Assembly: GCA_964527835.1 (NCBI GenBank)
Contig: CAZGNV010000019.1
Location: forward strand, 1 to 64,000
Length of the DNA: 64,000 nt
Direction: 5' to 3'
Source: JAFDCJ01 sp964527835
Lineage (GTDB): Bacteria; Desulfobacterota; Desulfobacteria; Desulfobacterales; JAFDCJ01
Shown here: in pieces, positions 15,480 to 24,594 of the stretch
Numbering within the stretch: the stretch's first letter is position 1
Layout of the letters: every line of letters begins with the position of its first letter
Translations under genes and position numbers: made by a program
Notes under the pieces: model-generated
What the model saw: the letters and a program-made list of their open reading frames with translations, nothing else
Database searches by the model: none
What the model was told of the DNA's origin: nothing

Positions 15480-16856
15480 ATGTTTCCATCTATTTTGATT
15501 GTCGATGATGAACCCTCCATCCTGCAGACATTAAGCGGGTTGCTGTCCGATGAAGGCTTTGAGGTCTCCACGGCGGCCAATGGGTACGAAGCCCTGAAAC
15601 TGATCGAAGCCGATTCGCCGGATCTTGTACTGCTCGACATCTGGATGCCGGGCATTGACGGCATCGAGACCCTGAAGGAAATCAAAAAGGAAAATCCCAA
15701 CATCCAGGTGGTGATTATCACCGGACACGGAACCATCGAGACGGCCGTCAAAGCTACCAAGCTGGGGGCCTTTGACCTGATTGAAAAACCGCTTTCAATC
15801 GACCGGGTGATTGTGGCCATTAACAATGCCCTGAACTTCAGGCGCCTTGAAGAGGAAAACAAGTATCTGCGCAAAAAAACACTGGAACAAAATTCCATCA
15901 ACGGCGACAGCCCCAAAACCATTGAGCTGAAAAACAACATCGCCAAGGCCGCTCCCACCGACTCGTGGATATTGATCACCGGTGAAAACGGCACCGGCAA
16001 GGAACTGGTGGCCCGCACCATCCACCAGCTCAGTCCCCGGGCCGATCACCCGCTCATCGATGTCAGCTGTGCGGCCATCCCCGAGGATCTGATTGAAAGT
16101 GAACTTTTCGGCCATGAAAAGGGCGCTTTGGCAGGTGCCGTCGCCAAAAAAATCGGCAAATTTGAACTGGCCAACAACGGAACCATCTTTCTGGATGAAA
16201 TCGGCGACATGAGCCTGGCCACCCAGGCAAAAATCTTAAGGGTCCTGCAGGAACAAAAGATCCAGCGCGTCGGTGGAAATCGCACCATCAGTGTGGATGT
16301 GAGGGTTATCGCCGCCAGCAATAAAAACCTCGAAGAAGAGATTGATAAAGGCCGCTTCCGGGAGGATCTTTATTATCGCCTGAATGTATTTCCCATTGAA
16401 GTGCCGCCGCTCAAAGAGCGTCTTGAAGATATCCCCGCCCTGGTGCAGACTTTCCTGGAGGACTTTGCCACCCGCAACCGCAGCCGCAGAAAAAAAATCA
16501 CCCCCGCAGCCCTGGATATTCTCTGCGGATATTCCTGGCCCGGAAACATCCGGGAGCTCAAGAACCTGGTGGAACGGCTGCTGATCATGGTCGACGGCGA
16601 CACCATCGAGGCGGCGGACATACCGGATGCATACAATCTGGATGTCTGCCGGCAACAGCAGAATGCCGATTTGCCGTTTTTTCAGATTGACGATCTTAAA
16701 AAAGCCAAGCTGGCTTTTGAAAAAGAATTCATCAACCGCAAACTGGACCAATATCACAACAATATCACCCGCACAGCCGCGGCCATCGGAGTCGGACGCA
16801 GCTATTTGCATAAAAAAATAAAAATGCTGAAAAATGGCTTCACCACTGCCCAGTGA
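15480..16856 (+). CDS. ntrX: NtrX-type response regulator with altered GAFTGA loop
   Basis: A 458-residue protein with three domains: receiver (phospho-acceptor Asp53 in LLDIWMPG), AAA+ sigma-54 interaction domain (Walker A GENGTGKE near 167, Walker B FLDEIGD) and a C-terminal Fis-type HTH (NITRTAAAIGVGRSYLHKK). The loop that normally reads GAFTGA and touches sigma-54 reads GALAGA (about 215-220); both the Phe and Thr needed for sigma-54 activation are lost. The protein may therefore act at sigma-70 promoters or as a repressor, as known for some NtrC/NtrX relatives. It pairs with the upstream NtrY kinase. Confidence 0.88.
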   Translation: MFPSILIVDDEPSILQTLSGLLSDEGFEVSTAANGYEALKLIEADSPDLVLLDIWMPGIDGIETLKEIKKENPNIQVVIITGHGTIETAVKATKLGAFDLIEKPLSIDRVIVAINNALNFRRLEEENKYLRKKTLEQNSINGDSPKTIELKNNIAKAAPTDSWILITGENGTGKELVARTIHQLSPRADHPLIDVSCAAIPEDLIESELFGHEKGALAGAVAKKIGKFELANNGTIFLDEIGDMSLATQAKILRVLQEQKIQRVGGNRTISVDVRVIAASNKNLEEEIDKGRFREDLYYRLNVFPIEVPPLKERLEDIPALVQTFLEDFATRNRSRRKKITPAALDILCGYSWPGNIRELKNLVERLLIMVDGDTIEAADIPDAYNLDVCRQQQNADLPFFQIDDLKKAKLAFEKEFINRKLDQYHNNITRTAAAIGVGRSYLHKKIKMLKNGFTTAQ

Positions 16857-16929
16857 GATTCAAGTCCGGTGATTTAGAAACGACCAGTAACGGGTGAAAT
16901 CCGGCTCAATTCCGGCCCGGGAGGCATCA

Positions 16930-17490
16930 ATGGCCCTGAGAGTTATCGCCGGACAGCTGAAAGGCCGAAAACTGACGTCGGTTCGGGGCTTGAAAACCCG
17001 ACCGACTGCTGATCGCATACGCGAAGCGGTTTTCAATATTCTTGCTTTTCGCGTCCGGGGAGCGGCCGTGCTGGACCTGTTCGCCGGCACCGGGGCGCTG
17101 GGGCTCGAAGCGCTGAGCCGCGGGGCGCAAACGGCAGTGTTTGTCGATTTTGACCGCGATGCGCTTGAAGCTTTGCACCGCAATGTCACCGGCAGCGGAA
17201 TGCAAAAGCAAGCCCGCATCCTGCGCTGGGACATCGTCCGCAATTTAAACTGTCTGGCGTCTTTTGAACGCACCTTTAATCTGGTGTTCATGGATCCGCC
17301 TTACAATAAAGACACCCTGGCTCCCGTTTTGACCAACCTTGACCGCAGCCGCTGCCTGCAGGACGGAGCAACGATTGTCATCGAGCATGACCTGCAGGAG
17401 CCGGCACCGGAAGGCTGCGGGCCATTTCAGCTTGCCGACCAGCGCAGGTACCGAAAAACCCTTGTTTCATTTATGGATTATGTGCTATGA
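16930..17490 (+). CDS. rsmD: 16S rRNA (guanine-966-N2) methyltransferase
   Basis: A 186-residue SAM-dependent methyltransferase that modifies G966 of 16S rRNA. Motifs: RVIAGQLKGRKL at the N terminus, RPTADRIREAVFNIL, SAM-binding VLDLFAGTGALGLEALSRG and catalytic DPPY in VFMDPPYNKD. Start: ATG at 16930 follows GGGAGG at 16918-16923; the upstream frame to 16894 is rejected. It is followed by coaD, a very common bacterial pairing. Confidence 0.92.
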   Translation: MALRVIAGQLKGRKLTSVRGLKTRPTADRIREAVFNILAFRVRGAAVLDLFAGTGALGLEALSRGAQTAVFVDFDRDALEALHRNVTGSGMQKQARILRWDIVRNLNCLASFERTFNLVFMDPPYNKDTLAPVLTNLDRSRCLQDGATIVIEHDLQEPAPEGCGPFQLADQRRYRKTLVSFMDYVL

Positions 17491-17586
17491 GAAACGGGCT
17501 TCGGCCTGCGGGTCGCATCTCGTCTTGGCCGGAACCGGCGGGAGGCACCCATTGGCAAATGTCTTCATATAAAAGGGATGCTTGTT

Positions 17587-18084
17587 ATGCACAGAATCGC
17601 CATTTATCCCGGATCCTTTGATCCGGTTACCAACGGCCATCTGGATATCGTCAAAAGAGGGCTGACGATTTTCGACAGAATCATCATCGCCATCTTGATC
17701 AACCCCGGCAAAGCCTTTCTTTTTACCCTCGAAGAACGGCTGGACATGCTGCACCAAAGCCTCAAGGAGTTTTCCAACGTGGAAATCGACACTTTTGACG
17801 GTTTGTTGATGGATTATGCCGCTCAGCGCAAAGCCTGTGGAGTTTTGCGGGGGCTGCGGGCCATGTCGGATTTTGAATACGAATTTCAGATGGCCCTGAT
17901 GAACCGTCGTCTAAACCGGGAGATCCAAACGGTATTTTTGATGACCGGCTTGAAATGGATCTATACCAGCTCTTCAATCATTAAACAGGCCGCTCAATTC
18001 GGCGGCAACATCGAAGGCATGGTCCCGCCGGTGGTGGAAGAAAAGCTCAAGCAACGCTACGCTCAAAATGCCGCTGCCAAATAA
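17587..18084 (+). CDS. coaD: Phosphopantetheine adenylyltransferase
   Basis: A 165-residue nucleotidyltransferase of CoA synthesis, joining ATP and 4'-phosphopantetheine to give dephospho-CoA. Motifs: YPGSFDPVTNGHLDIVKRG with the T/HxGH nucleotide motif, GVLRGLRAMSDFEYEFQMA, and the C-terminal YTSSSIIKQAA in place of the commoner ISST. Start: ATG at 17587 has AAAAGGG nine bases upstream; ATG at 17578 overlaps that site. It is followed by an intrinsic terminator. Confidence 0.93.
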   Translation: MHRIAIYPGSFDPVTNGHLDIVKRGLTIFDRIIIAILINPGKAFLFTLEERLDMLHQSLKEFSNVEIDTFDGLLMDYAAQRKACGVLRGLRAMSDFEYEFQMALMNRRLNREIQTVFLMTGLKWIYTSSSIIKQAAQFGGNIEGMVPPVVEEKLKQRYAQNAAAK

Positions 18085-18093
18085 AACCACTGC

Positions 18094-18130
18094 TGCCCTG
18101 TCGGCCGGAAGCTCCAGGACGGGCATTTTT
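18094..18130 (+). terminator. Intrinsic terminator after coaD
   Basis: TGCCCTGTC (18094-18102) pairs, with one bulged base, with GACGGGCA ending at about 18125, followed by a run of Ts. Confidence 0.65.
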
Positions 18131-18151
18131 AAGGACTTTTTAAAGCAGCCC

Positions 18152-19126
18152 CTATCCCCTTTGCCGCGATAAGCGTTCAATGACCAGCACCACGACAAAG
18201 CCCAGCAGCGCCAGCAGGACGGCTGCCGCCACTTCGCTGTCCACGCCCGCCGGCAGGATGGGCCGCCCCCAGATGACCTGCAGCTTGTCGCCGATTTGCC
18301 GGGTGCCCAGCACCTGCTTCCAGGGCCAGATTTTTTGCAGCGAACCGGTGATCAGTCCGGTTAAAAACGCCAGGGTCAAATTATGGAACCGCTGCAGCAG
18401 GTAGTTGAGAACCCTTGAAAATCCCGCCAGTCCTACCACGCATCCCAGTGAAAAAACCAGGATGATCACCATGTTGGGCAACAGAAACGGATTTTTGAGG
18501 GTGGCGGTGATAAATTCGTATTTTCCCAGGATCAACAGGATAAAGGCCCCGGAGATGCCCGGCAGAATCATGGCGCAGATGGCCACAACCCCGCAAAAAA
18601 AAATAAACCACAACGCTTCGGGGGTGGTGACCGGCAACAGGTTGACAATCACCGACGCTGCGACGATGCCGGCCACAAACCAGGTGACAGTCGCGCCGGT
18701 CCAACCGTTGACCTGTCTTGCCATCACCAGGATGGAAGCCGCGATGAGACCGAAAAAAAAACTCCAGGTGGGCACCGGATGGTGATGCAGCAGGTAGTTC
18801 ATCAACCGGGCCAGACTGATAATGGCCGTGAGAACCCCTAAAAACAGGCTTGCCAGAAAGCGCACGTGAATTTCCGCCAGCGCCCCCTTGATATCAAGAC
18901 TCAGCAATCGCCGCACCGCTTTGAGATCCAGTGATTTCAGAGCTGCGATCAACTGCTCGTAGATGCCGGTGATCAATGCTATGGTGCCGCCGGAAACACC
19001 GGGAATGACGTCCGCCGAGCCCATGCACAGGCCCTTGACATACAAGACCGCCGCCTGCCGAACGGACCCGGGTCCGGGACTGGCCGCAAAAGCCTCCTTC
19101 CATGTGCCGCTGAATTTATTTTTCAT
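18152..19126 (-). CDS. DUF368 polytopic membrane protein
   Basis: A 324-residue protein with about nine membrane helices and the DUF368 signature GSADVIPGVSGGTIALITGIYEQLI (shown in part), with a second inverted copy of the motif type (AMILPGISGAFILLILGKYE). DUF368 proteins (PopT) have been implicated in recycling polyprenyl phosphate across the inner membrane. Start: ATG at 19126 is preferred over the frame's extension to 19195, which would overlap pcm. It follows pcm by about 20 bases and is probably cotranscribed. Confidence 0.82.
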   Translation of the reverse strand: MKNKFSGTWKEAFAASPGPGSVRQAAVLYVKGLCMGSADVIPGVSGGTIALITGIYEQLIAALKSLDLKAVRRLLSLDIKGALAEIHVRFLASLFLGVLTAIISLARLMNYLLHHHPVPTWSFFFGLIAASILVMARQVNGWTGATVTWFVAGIVAASVIVNLLPVTTPEALWFIFFCGVVAICAMILPGISGAFILLILGKYEFITATLKNPFLLPNMVIILVFSLGCVVGLAGFSRVLNYLLQRFHNLTLAFLTGLITGSLQKIWPWKQVLGTRQIGDKLQVIWGRPILPAGVDSEVAAAVLLALLGFVVVLVIERLSRQRG

Positions 19127-19146
19127 GGGAAATCTCGCAATGAGGG

Positions 19147-19806
19147 TCAAGCCTGCTTCCAGCCGTGCTCGCCCACCAGTTTGACAAACCGGCATCCGCC
19201 GAGACTGTACTGGCGGGTTCCTTTTTCATCCCGGTAGATTTTAATGAGGTCCTGGGTGTGCTGGTTGCCGACGGGCACCACTAGCCGGCCCCCGACGGCC
19301 AACTGGTGGATCAGAACTTCAGGAATTTTCGGAGCCCCGGCGGTAATGACGATGGCATCAAAGGGACTTTGCTCCTGCCAGCCCTTGGTGCCGTCAGCAC
19401 ACCGGGTGACGATGTTGTGGTAGTGAAGTTTATCAAAGAGGCTGCGAGCCTGCAGGTAAAGGGGGCGCAGGCGTTCAATGGTGTATACGCGATATACGAT
19501 TTCGGCCAGAATGGCCGCCTGATAGCCTGATCCGGTGCCGATCTCCAGCACCCGGTCATCCGGTGTCAATTCCAGCGCCTGGGTCATTTCGGCGACAATA
19601 TAAGGCTGGGAGATGGTCTGCTGCTGTCCGATGGGCAGCGGGTAGTCGCCGTAAGCCTGGTCACGCAAGGCCTCGCTGACAAAAAGATGCCGGGGAACCT
19701 TGCGAAAGGCAGCCAGCACGGCAGGATCCTTGATCCCCCGGGATTCAAGCTGGCCGCGCACCATCTCTTCTCGCTGCCGTTCGTATCTAATGGATTCTTT
19801 GTTCAT
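19147..19806 (-). CDS. pcm: Protein-L-isoaspartate O-methyltransferase
   Basis: A 219-residue SAM-dependent enzyme that repairs isoaspartyl residues in aged proteins. Motifs: VPRHLFVSEALRDQAYGDYPLPIG, TISQPYIVAEMTQAL, SAM motif I VLEIGTGSGYQAAIL and the C-terminal VPVGN. Start: ATG at 19806 (MNKESIRYERQREEMV) gives the usual length; a GTG at 19842 would add 12 residues and neither has a strong ribosome site. It lies upstream of the DUF368 gene on the same strand. Confidence 0.9.
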   Translation of the reverse strand: MNKESIRYERQREEMVRGQLESRGIKDPAVLAAFRKVPRHLFVSEALRDQAYGDYPLPIGQQQTISQPYIVAEMTQALELTPDDRVLEIGTGSGYQAAILAEIVYRVYTIERLRPLYLQARSLFDKLHYHNIVTRCADGTKGWQEQSPFDAIVITAGAPKIPEVLIHQLAVGGRLVVPVGNQHTQDLIKIYRDEKGTRQYSLGGCRFVKLVGEHGWKQA

Positions 19807-20025
19807 CAGTTGGTATTGCGGCGCTGCCAGGATGCAGTCCACCGGCCGATCTGGTTTTTACCAGATTGATCCCATCGGGTCAAGCGACTGCTGACATCGA
19901 CCCGGTATGCGGGTGACCATTCCAGGCGCATGCAGAACCCGGATGATAAAATTGCTTGTTTTTTTTAATAAAATTCAGCATAATAAAGACTACTGCAAGC
20001 GGATTTAACCATCACCGGCTGACAG

Positions 20026-21024
20026 ATGAATCGGACCCGACATTTTACGATTTCCATTGCCCTGCTGCTGCTCGTCGTGCTGATCGGTACCACGGGGTAC
20101 ATGTTCTTTGAAGGCTGGAACTTCTTGGATTCCCTGTATATGACGATCATCACTATTTCCACCGTTGGCTTCGGAGAAATACACCATGTCAACACCGACG
20201 GGCGCATTTTTACCATCTTCCTGGTCATGCTGGGGGTGGGCATTACGATGTATGTGGCCGCCACCGTGGTGCAGTTCATGGTTGAGGGGCGCATGCGAAT
20301 CATCCTGGGGAGGCGAAGGTTGGACCAAAAAATCAGCAGACTCAAGAACCACTATATTATCTGCGGCTACGGACGCATCGGCCGGGTGCTGTGCCGCAAT
20401 CTGAGAAGAAATCCCATCGATGTCGTGGTGGTGGAAAAAAACCCGGAACTGATCCCGCAGATGGATGCCGACGGGGTGCTGTATATCGCCGGTGATGCCG
20501 CCGAGGAAGAATGCCTGCTGCGGGCCGGCATCGAGCGGGCCAAAGGGCTGGTGGCGGTGCTGGCCACCGACACGGACAATGTGTTTCTGGTGCTGACGGC
20601 CCGCCAGCTGGCTCCCGAGCTTAAAATCATTGCAAGGGCAAGCCAGGAAGGAGCCAAGAAAAAACTGCAGGCCGCCGGCGCCGACTCGGTGGAATCCCCC
20701 TATGAAATGGGGGCGGTCAGCATGGCGCATCGCATCATTCGCCCGACGGTCACCAACTTTCTGGATCTGGCCTTTGCCTACCGGCGCACCGATATCCAGA
20801 TGGAGGAAATTCCGGTGAGCGAATCTTGCCGCCTGATCAATGTTCCGCTGAAAGATTCCGGCATCCGGCAAAACTTCAACCTGATCATCATTGCCATTAA
20901 AAAACCCGACGGCACGATGCAGTTCAATCCCTCTTTTGAAACTGCCATCATGCCGGGCGATACGGTCATCGCCGTTGGAGAGATGGGCAACCTGCAAAAA
21001 CTGGAGAAAATTCTAAACCCCTGA
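20026..21024 (+). CDS. Two-helix potassium channel with TrkA/RCK domains
   Basis: A 332-residue channel. Helix 1 (about 8-28), pore loop with selectivity filter TVGFGE (46-51) and helix 2 (about 62-85) form a Kch/MthK-like pore. The cytoplasmic part has an RCK_N Rossmann domain (YIICGYGRIGRVLCRNL, about 109-240) and a C-terminal RCK_C domain ending IMPGDTVIAVGEMGNLQKL. The filter is GFG rather than GYG, which is seen in several bacterial channels. It is convergent with the 5-formyl-THF cyclo-ligase gene. Confidence 0.88.
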   Translation: MNRTRHFTISIALLLLVVLIGTTGYMFFEGWNFLDSLYMTIITISTVGFGEIHHVNTDGRIFTIFLVMLGVGITMYVAATVVQFMVEGRMRIILGRRRLDQKISRLKNHYIICGYGRIGRVLCRNLRRNPIDVVVVEKNPELIPQMDADGVLYIAGDAAEEECLLRAGIERAKGLVAVLATDTDNVFLVLTARQLAPELKIIARASQEGAKKKLQAAGADSVESPYEMGAVSMAHRIIRPTVTNFLDLAFAYRRTDIQMEEIPVSESCRLINVPLKDSGIRQNFNLIIIAIKKPDGTMQFNPSFETAIMPGDTVIAVGEMGNLQKLEKILNP

Positions 21025-21044
21025 TAAGAGAGGGTTTTATATTT
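21015..21044. terminator. Weak hairpin between convergent genes
   Basis: AAACCC (21015-21020) pairs with GGGTTT (21032-21037), followed by a T-rich run. It overlaps the stop of the channel gene. The stem is only six pairs. Confidence 0.35.
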
Positions 21045-21624
21045 TGTAGATAATACGTTTGTCGGTGATGATGATGTCCACGTATTTGTCGTGGGGTTCC
21101 ATGGGAATCTGGGGCAGGACCTGCTCCTCGAAGGTCAGCGCCACCTTGCGGGTGGTAATTGAAAACCGGGGGATCAGCCGATCATAATATCCTTTTCCCG
21201 AGCCGATGCGGCCGCCTTTTTCATCAAATGCCAGCCCGGGGATGATCGCGATATCGATCCGCTCGATGGGCACAATCTGGCACTGCCCGGCATCGGGTTC
21301 GGCAACCCCGCGGGGACCGGGAACCATTTCTTTTTCAGGGTTGTCGACCTTTAACAGCTGCACGGCAAATTGCTGAGGGTCAAATGCCGGCAGAACCACG
21401 ACTTTATTATAGCCATAAGCGCGCTTGATGATGTTGCCGGTGGGAACCTCATAGTCTCCACCGACATACAGCAGCACGATCTTGGATTCCAGAAAATTGG
21501 CAAACTCGAAAAGTCTGTTTTCAATTACCCGGGTTTTTTCTTCGATTTCATTTTTTGAGAGTGCGGAAATCGTTTCGGCGATATCACTGCGAATCTGACT
21601 TTTAGCGGCTGCAATCTCCTCCAT
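21037..21624 (-). CDS. 5-formyltetrahydrofolate cyclo-ligase
   Basis: A 195-residue enzyme that converts 5-formyl-THF to 5,10-methenyl-THF with ATP. The diagnostic C-terminal motif GGRIGSGKGYYDRLI is present, with PGLAFDEKG before it and KVALTFEEQVLP after. Start: ATG at 21624 has GGGAG seven bases upstream; ATG at 21630 lies too close to it. The E. coli relative (ygfA/fau) sits with 6S RNA; I could not find 6S RNA here. Confidence 0.88.
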   Translation of the reverse strand: MEEIAAAKSQIRSDIAETISALSKNEIEEKTRVIENRLFEFANFLESKIVLLYVGGDYEVPTGNIIKRAYGYNKVVVLPAFDPQQFAVQLLKVDNPEKEMVPGPRGVAEPDAGQCQIVPIERIDIAIIPGLAFDEKGGRIGSGKGYYDRLIPRFSITTRKVALTFEEQVLPQIPMEPHDKYVDIIITDKRIIYKI

Positions 21625-21776
21625 ACGCATTCTCCCTGACAGCTGTTGGTTGTGAAATCCGGCATCCACCATCTTCAACGCGGGGCTTGACGTACAATAA
21701 CCATTGACTAACCCCCCCGGTCGTGCTACTTGCGGCTTGTTTTGAAAAGTCGCTGTAAATAAAATATCTTAAACCT

Positions 21777-21782
21777 TATAAT
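21777..21782 (+). promoter_or_regulatory. Possible -10 box directly before serS
   Basis: TATAAT at 21777-21782 ends 11 bases before the serS ATG. No Shine-Dalgarno sequence lies between. The -35 region is poor (TGTAAA at 21754). If used, the message would be nearly leaderless. Confidence 0.35.
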
Positions 21783-21793
21783 ATAAGAAAAAT

Positions 21794-23068
21794 ATGCTGG
21801 AAATCAAGTTTATCAGACAAAATTTATCCGCCGTCGAGCAGGCCCTGACCGCCCGCGGGGATCGCGCCGACCTGGAAGCCTTTAAACATCACGACCGGCA
21901 GCGCCGTGAAGTCCTGCAGGAGCTCGAAGCCCTGCGACACCAGCGCAACGTGGTTTCCGATCGCATTGCCGCCATGAAAAAAGCTGGTGAGGATACCGAT
22001 GCCGCGGTGACCGAAATGCGCGCCGTTGCCTCACACATCAAAGCGCTGGAAAAAAAACTGGCCCACAGCCAGCAAATCACAGATGACTTTGTCATGGCAC
22101 TGCCCAACATCCCCCACCCTTCGGTGCCGGTGGGAGCCGATGAGCAGGACAATCCGGTGTGCAAAACCGTCGGCCGTCCGCCACGGTTCGACTTTGAGCC
22201 GCAGCCGCACTGGGAAATCGGCAAACATCTGCAAATACTGGATTTTGAACGGGCCGCCAGAATCGCCGGGGCCCGCTTCCCGCTTTATCTGGGAGCCGGC
22301 GCCCGGCTGGAGCGGGCCCTGATCAATTTCATGCTCGATGTGCACACCGGCGAACACGGCTTCAGGGAAGTCCTGCCGCCGTTTATCGTCAACCGGCAGG
22401 CCATGACCAACACCGGGCAGCTGCCCAAATTTGAAGAAGATCTGTTCAAGCTGGACGGCTGGGATTATTTTCTGATCCCGACGGCCGAAGTGCCGGTCAC
22501 CAATATCCACCAGGGAGAAGTTCTGGATGCCGGGCAACTGCCGCTTTATTATGCGGCCTATACGCCCTGTTTTCGTTCAGAGGCGGGCTCTTACGGCAAG
22601 GATACCCGCGGATTGATCCGCCAGCACCAGTTCAATAAAGTCGAACTGGTCAAATTCTGCCTGCCGGAGAATTCCTATGAGGAACTGGAAAGCCTGCTGG
22701 CGGCGGCCGAGACAATTTTGCAGCGGCTCGGCATTGCTTACCAGGTGGTGGAGCTGTGCACGGGGGACCTGGGCTTTGCCGCCGCCAAAACCTATGACAT
22801 CGAGGTTTGGATGCCGGCCCAGGGCGTGTACCGCGAAATTTCGTCATGCAGCAATTTTGAGGATTTCCAGGCCCGCCGGGCCAACATCCGCCTGCGGCGC
22901 AAGGGCCGCAAGGGGACCGAGCTGGTGCATACTTTAAACGGCTCGGGGCTGGCCGTGGGGCGCACGGTGGCCGCCCTGCTGGAAAACTTTCAGCAGGCCG
23001 ACGGCTCGGTGGTCCTGCCTGAAGTGCTCAAACCCTACATGGGCGGGGTTGAAAAAATAACGCCGTGA
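21794..23068 (+). CDS. serS: Seryl-tRNA synthetase
   Basis: A 424-residue class II synthetase that charges tRNA-Ser (and tRNA-Sec). It has the N-terminal tRNA-binding coiled coil (about 1-110), then the catalytic domain with motif 2 PCFRSEAGSYGKDTRGLIRQ and motif 3 NGSGLAVGRTVAALLENFQ. The C terminus is the expected ADGSVVLPEVLKPYMGG. The threonine synthase gene overlaps its stop by four bases. Confidence 0.95.
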   Translation: MLEIKFIRQNLSAVEQALTARGDRADLEAFKHHDRQRREVLQELEALRHQRNVVSDRIAAMKKAGEDTDAAVTEMRAVASHIKALEKKLAHSQQITDDFVMALPNIPHPSVPVGADEQDNPVCKTVGRPPRFDFEPQPHWEIGKHLQILDFERAARIAGARFPLYLGAGARLERALINFMLDVHTGEHGFREVLPPFIVNRQAMTNTGQLPKFEEDLFKLDGWDYFLIPTAEVPVTNIHQGEVLDAGQLPLYYAAYTPCFRSEAGSYGKDTRGLIRQHQFNKVELVKFCLPENSYEELESLLAAAETILQRLGIAYQVVELCTGDLGFAAAKTYDIEVWMPAQGVYREISSCSNFEDFQARRANIRLRRKGRKGTELVHTLNGSGLAVGRTVAALLENFQQADGSVVLPEVLKPYMGGVEKITP

Positions 23069-24567
23069 GAATCGAAGATTTCCCTCAGGACATCCAATCC
23101 TATCTGCTGCCGTCCCACCAGGGGATCATGGCCTATCGCTGCCTGGGCTGCAAAAAGCGCTACGGCATTGAAAGGCTGCTGTACGTGTGCCCGGACTGCG
23201 GGCAGGTGCTGCTGCTCGAAGATCAAAACGCCCAGCAGCTCAAAGACATCCCGGGGCGGCTCTGGCGCCAGATCTTTGACTACCGGCGCATGCTCAATAT
23301 CCCTGCCCTGAAAGGCATTTACCGCTACCACGAATTTATCGGCCCGGTCATTCCCCTTGAGGCCGTCGTGTACCTGGGCGAAGGGCACACCCCCCTGGTG
23401 GAAGCCAACTCGTCTTTACAGCAAAAAAGCGGGTGCCGGTTTTTCTTTAAAAACGACGGCCAGAACCCCAGTGCGTCCTTCAAGGACCGCGGCATGGCCA
23501 GTGCCTTCAGCTACCTCAACTTCATGCTTCAAACCGGGGCCCTGTCCAATGTGCTGGCCATTTGTGCCTCCACCGGAGACACCTCGGCCGCCGCGGCCCT
23601 GTATGCTTCCTACCTGGTTCCGCAGGTCAAATCGGCCGTGCTGCTGCCCCATAAAAAAGTCACCCCCCAGCAGCTTTCCCAGCCCCTGGGCAGTGGAGCG
23701 GCGGTGTTTGAAATCCCCGGTGTTTTTGATGACTGCATGAAGGTGGTCGAGGCCCTGTCCGAAAAATACAATGTTGCCCTGCTGAATTCGAAAAACGCCT
23801 GGCGCATCCTGGGGCAGGAATCGTATTCCTATGAAATCGCTCAGGACCTGGACTATGACCTGGCGCACACGGCGGTGGTGGTGCCCATCGGCAATGCGGG
23901 CAACATTACGGCCGTGATGAGTGGATTTTTGAAGTTTTATGACGCCGGTATCATCGATACCTTGCCAAAAATCGTCGGTGTCCAGTCCGCCCACGCCGAT
24001 CCGGTCTATCGCTACTATCAACAGCCCGACACGGACAGACGCCGATTCGTGCCGGTCACCGTCAGGGCCAGCGTGGCCCAGGCGGCCATGATCGGCAACC
24101 CGGTCTCCATGCCCCGGGTGATCCACCTGGCTGAGCAATACAACCGCCTGGCGGGAGGTGAACGCACCTTTTTTGTCCAGGTCAGCGAGCAGGCCATCAT
24201 GGACTGGCAACTGGTCGCCAACCGCAGCGGCCATATCGCCTGCACCCACGGCGGGGAATGCCTGGCAGGCCTTCAGGCGGCCCGAGCCCAGGGAATTATC
24301 GACAGCCGGGATGTCACGGTGCTCGACTCCACTGCCCACGCCCTTAAATTTGCCGGGTTCCAGGAAATGTATTTTACGGGGCAGTTCCCCGGGGAATACG
24401 GGATTTGCCCCAGACCGGAACTGATCAACGCCCCGGTTCACGTGCGCCCCGAAAATCTCGACCGGATACCGGCCCCCGGCCGGCCGCTGGAAGGCAGGGA
24501 CTTTGCCCGCTTCGTCAATGCCGTGGCCGCAGAAATCGCCCGCAGGCTGGATCTTGAAACCATTTAG
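23065..24567 (+). CDS. thrC: Threonine synthase
   Basis: A 500-residue PLP enzyme that turns O-phosphohomoserine into threonine. The N terminus carries a rubredoxin-like zinc-binding segment (CLGCKKRYGI...CPDCG, about 28-52), as in many bacterial and archaeal threonine synthases. The PLP lysine is in PSASFKDRGMA (about residue 140), and GNAGNITA is the phosphate-binding region. Start: GTG at 23065 overlaps the serS stop (GTGA), implying coupled translation. Confidence 0.88.
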   Translation: MRIEDFPQDIQSYLLPSHQGIMAYRCLGCKKRYGIERLLYVCPDCGQVLLLEDQNAQQLKDIPGRLWRQIFDYRRMLNIPALKGIYRYHEFIGPVIPLEAVVYLGEGHTPLVEANSSLQQKSGCRFFFKNDGQNPSASFKDRGMASAFSYLNFMLQTGALSNVLAICASTGDTSAAAALYASYLVPQVKSAVLLPHKKVTPQQLSQPLGSGAAVFEIPGVFDDCMKVVEALSEKYNVALLNSKNAWRILGQESYSYEIAQDLDYDLAHTAVVVPIGNAGNITAVMSGFLKFYDAGIIDTLPKIVGVQSAHADPVYRYYQQPDTDRRRFVPVTVRASVAQAAMIGNPVSMPRVIHLAEQYNRLAGGERTFFVQVSEQAIMDWQLVANRSGHIACTHGGECLAGLQAARAQGIIDSRDVTVLDSTAHALKFAGFQEMYFTGQFPGEYGICPRPELINAPVHVRPENLDRIPAPGRPLEGRDFARFVNAVAAEIARRLDLETI

Positions 24568-24594
24568 GACGCAAACATAAGAGGAAATAATACC

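Noticed and set aside
21625..21793. Possible 6S RNA next to the 5-formyl-THF cyclo-ligase gene
   Set aside because: The pairing is known from E. coli, but I could not find the long double-stranded fold with a central bubble in this 170-base gap.
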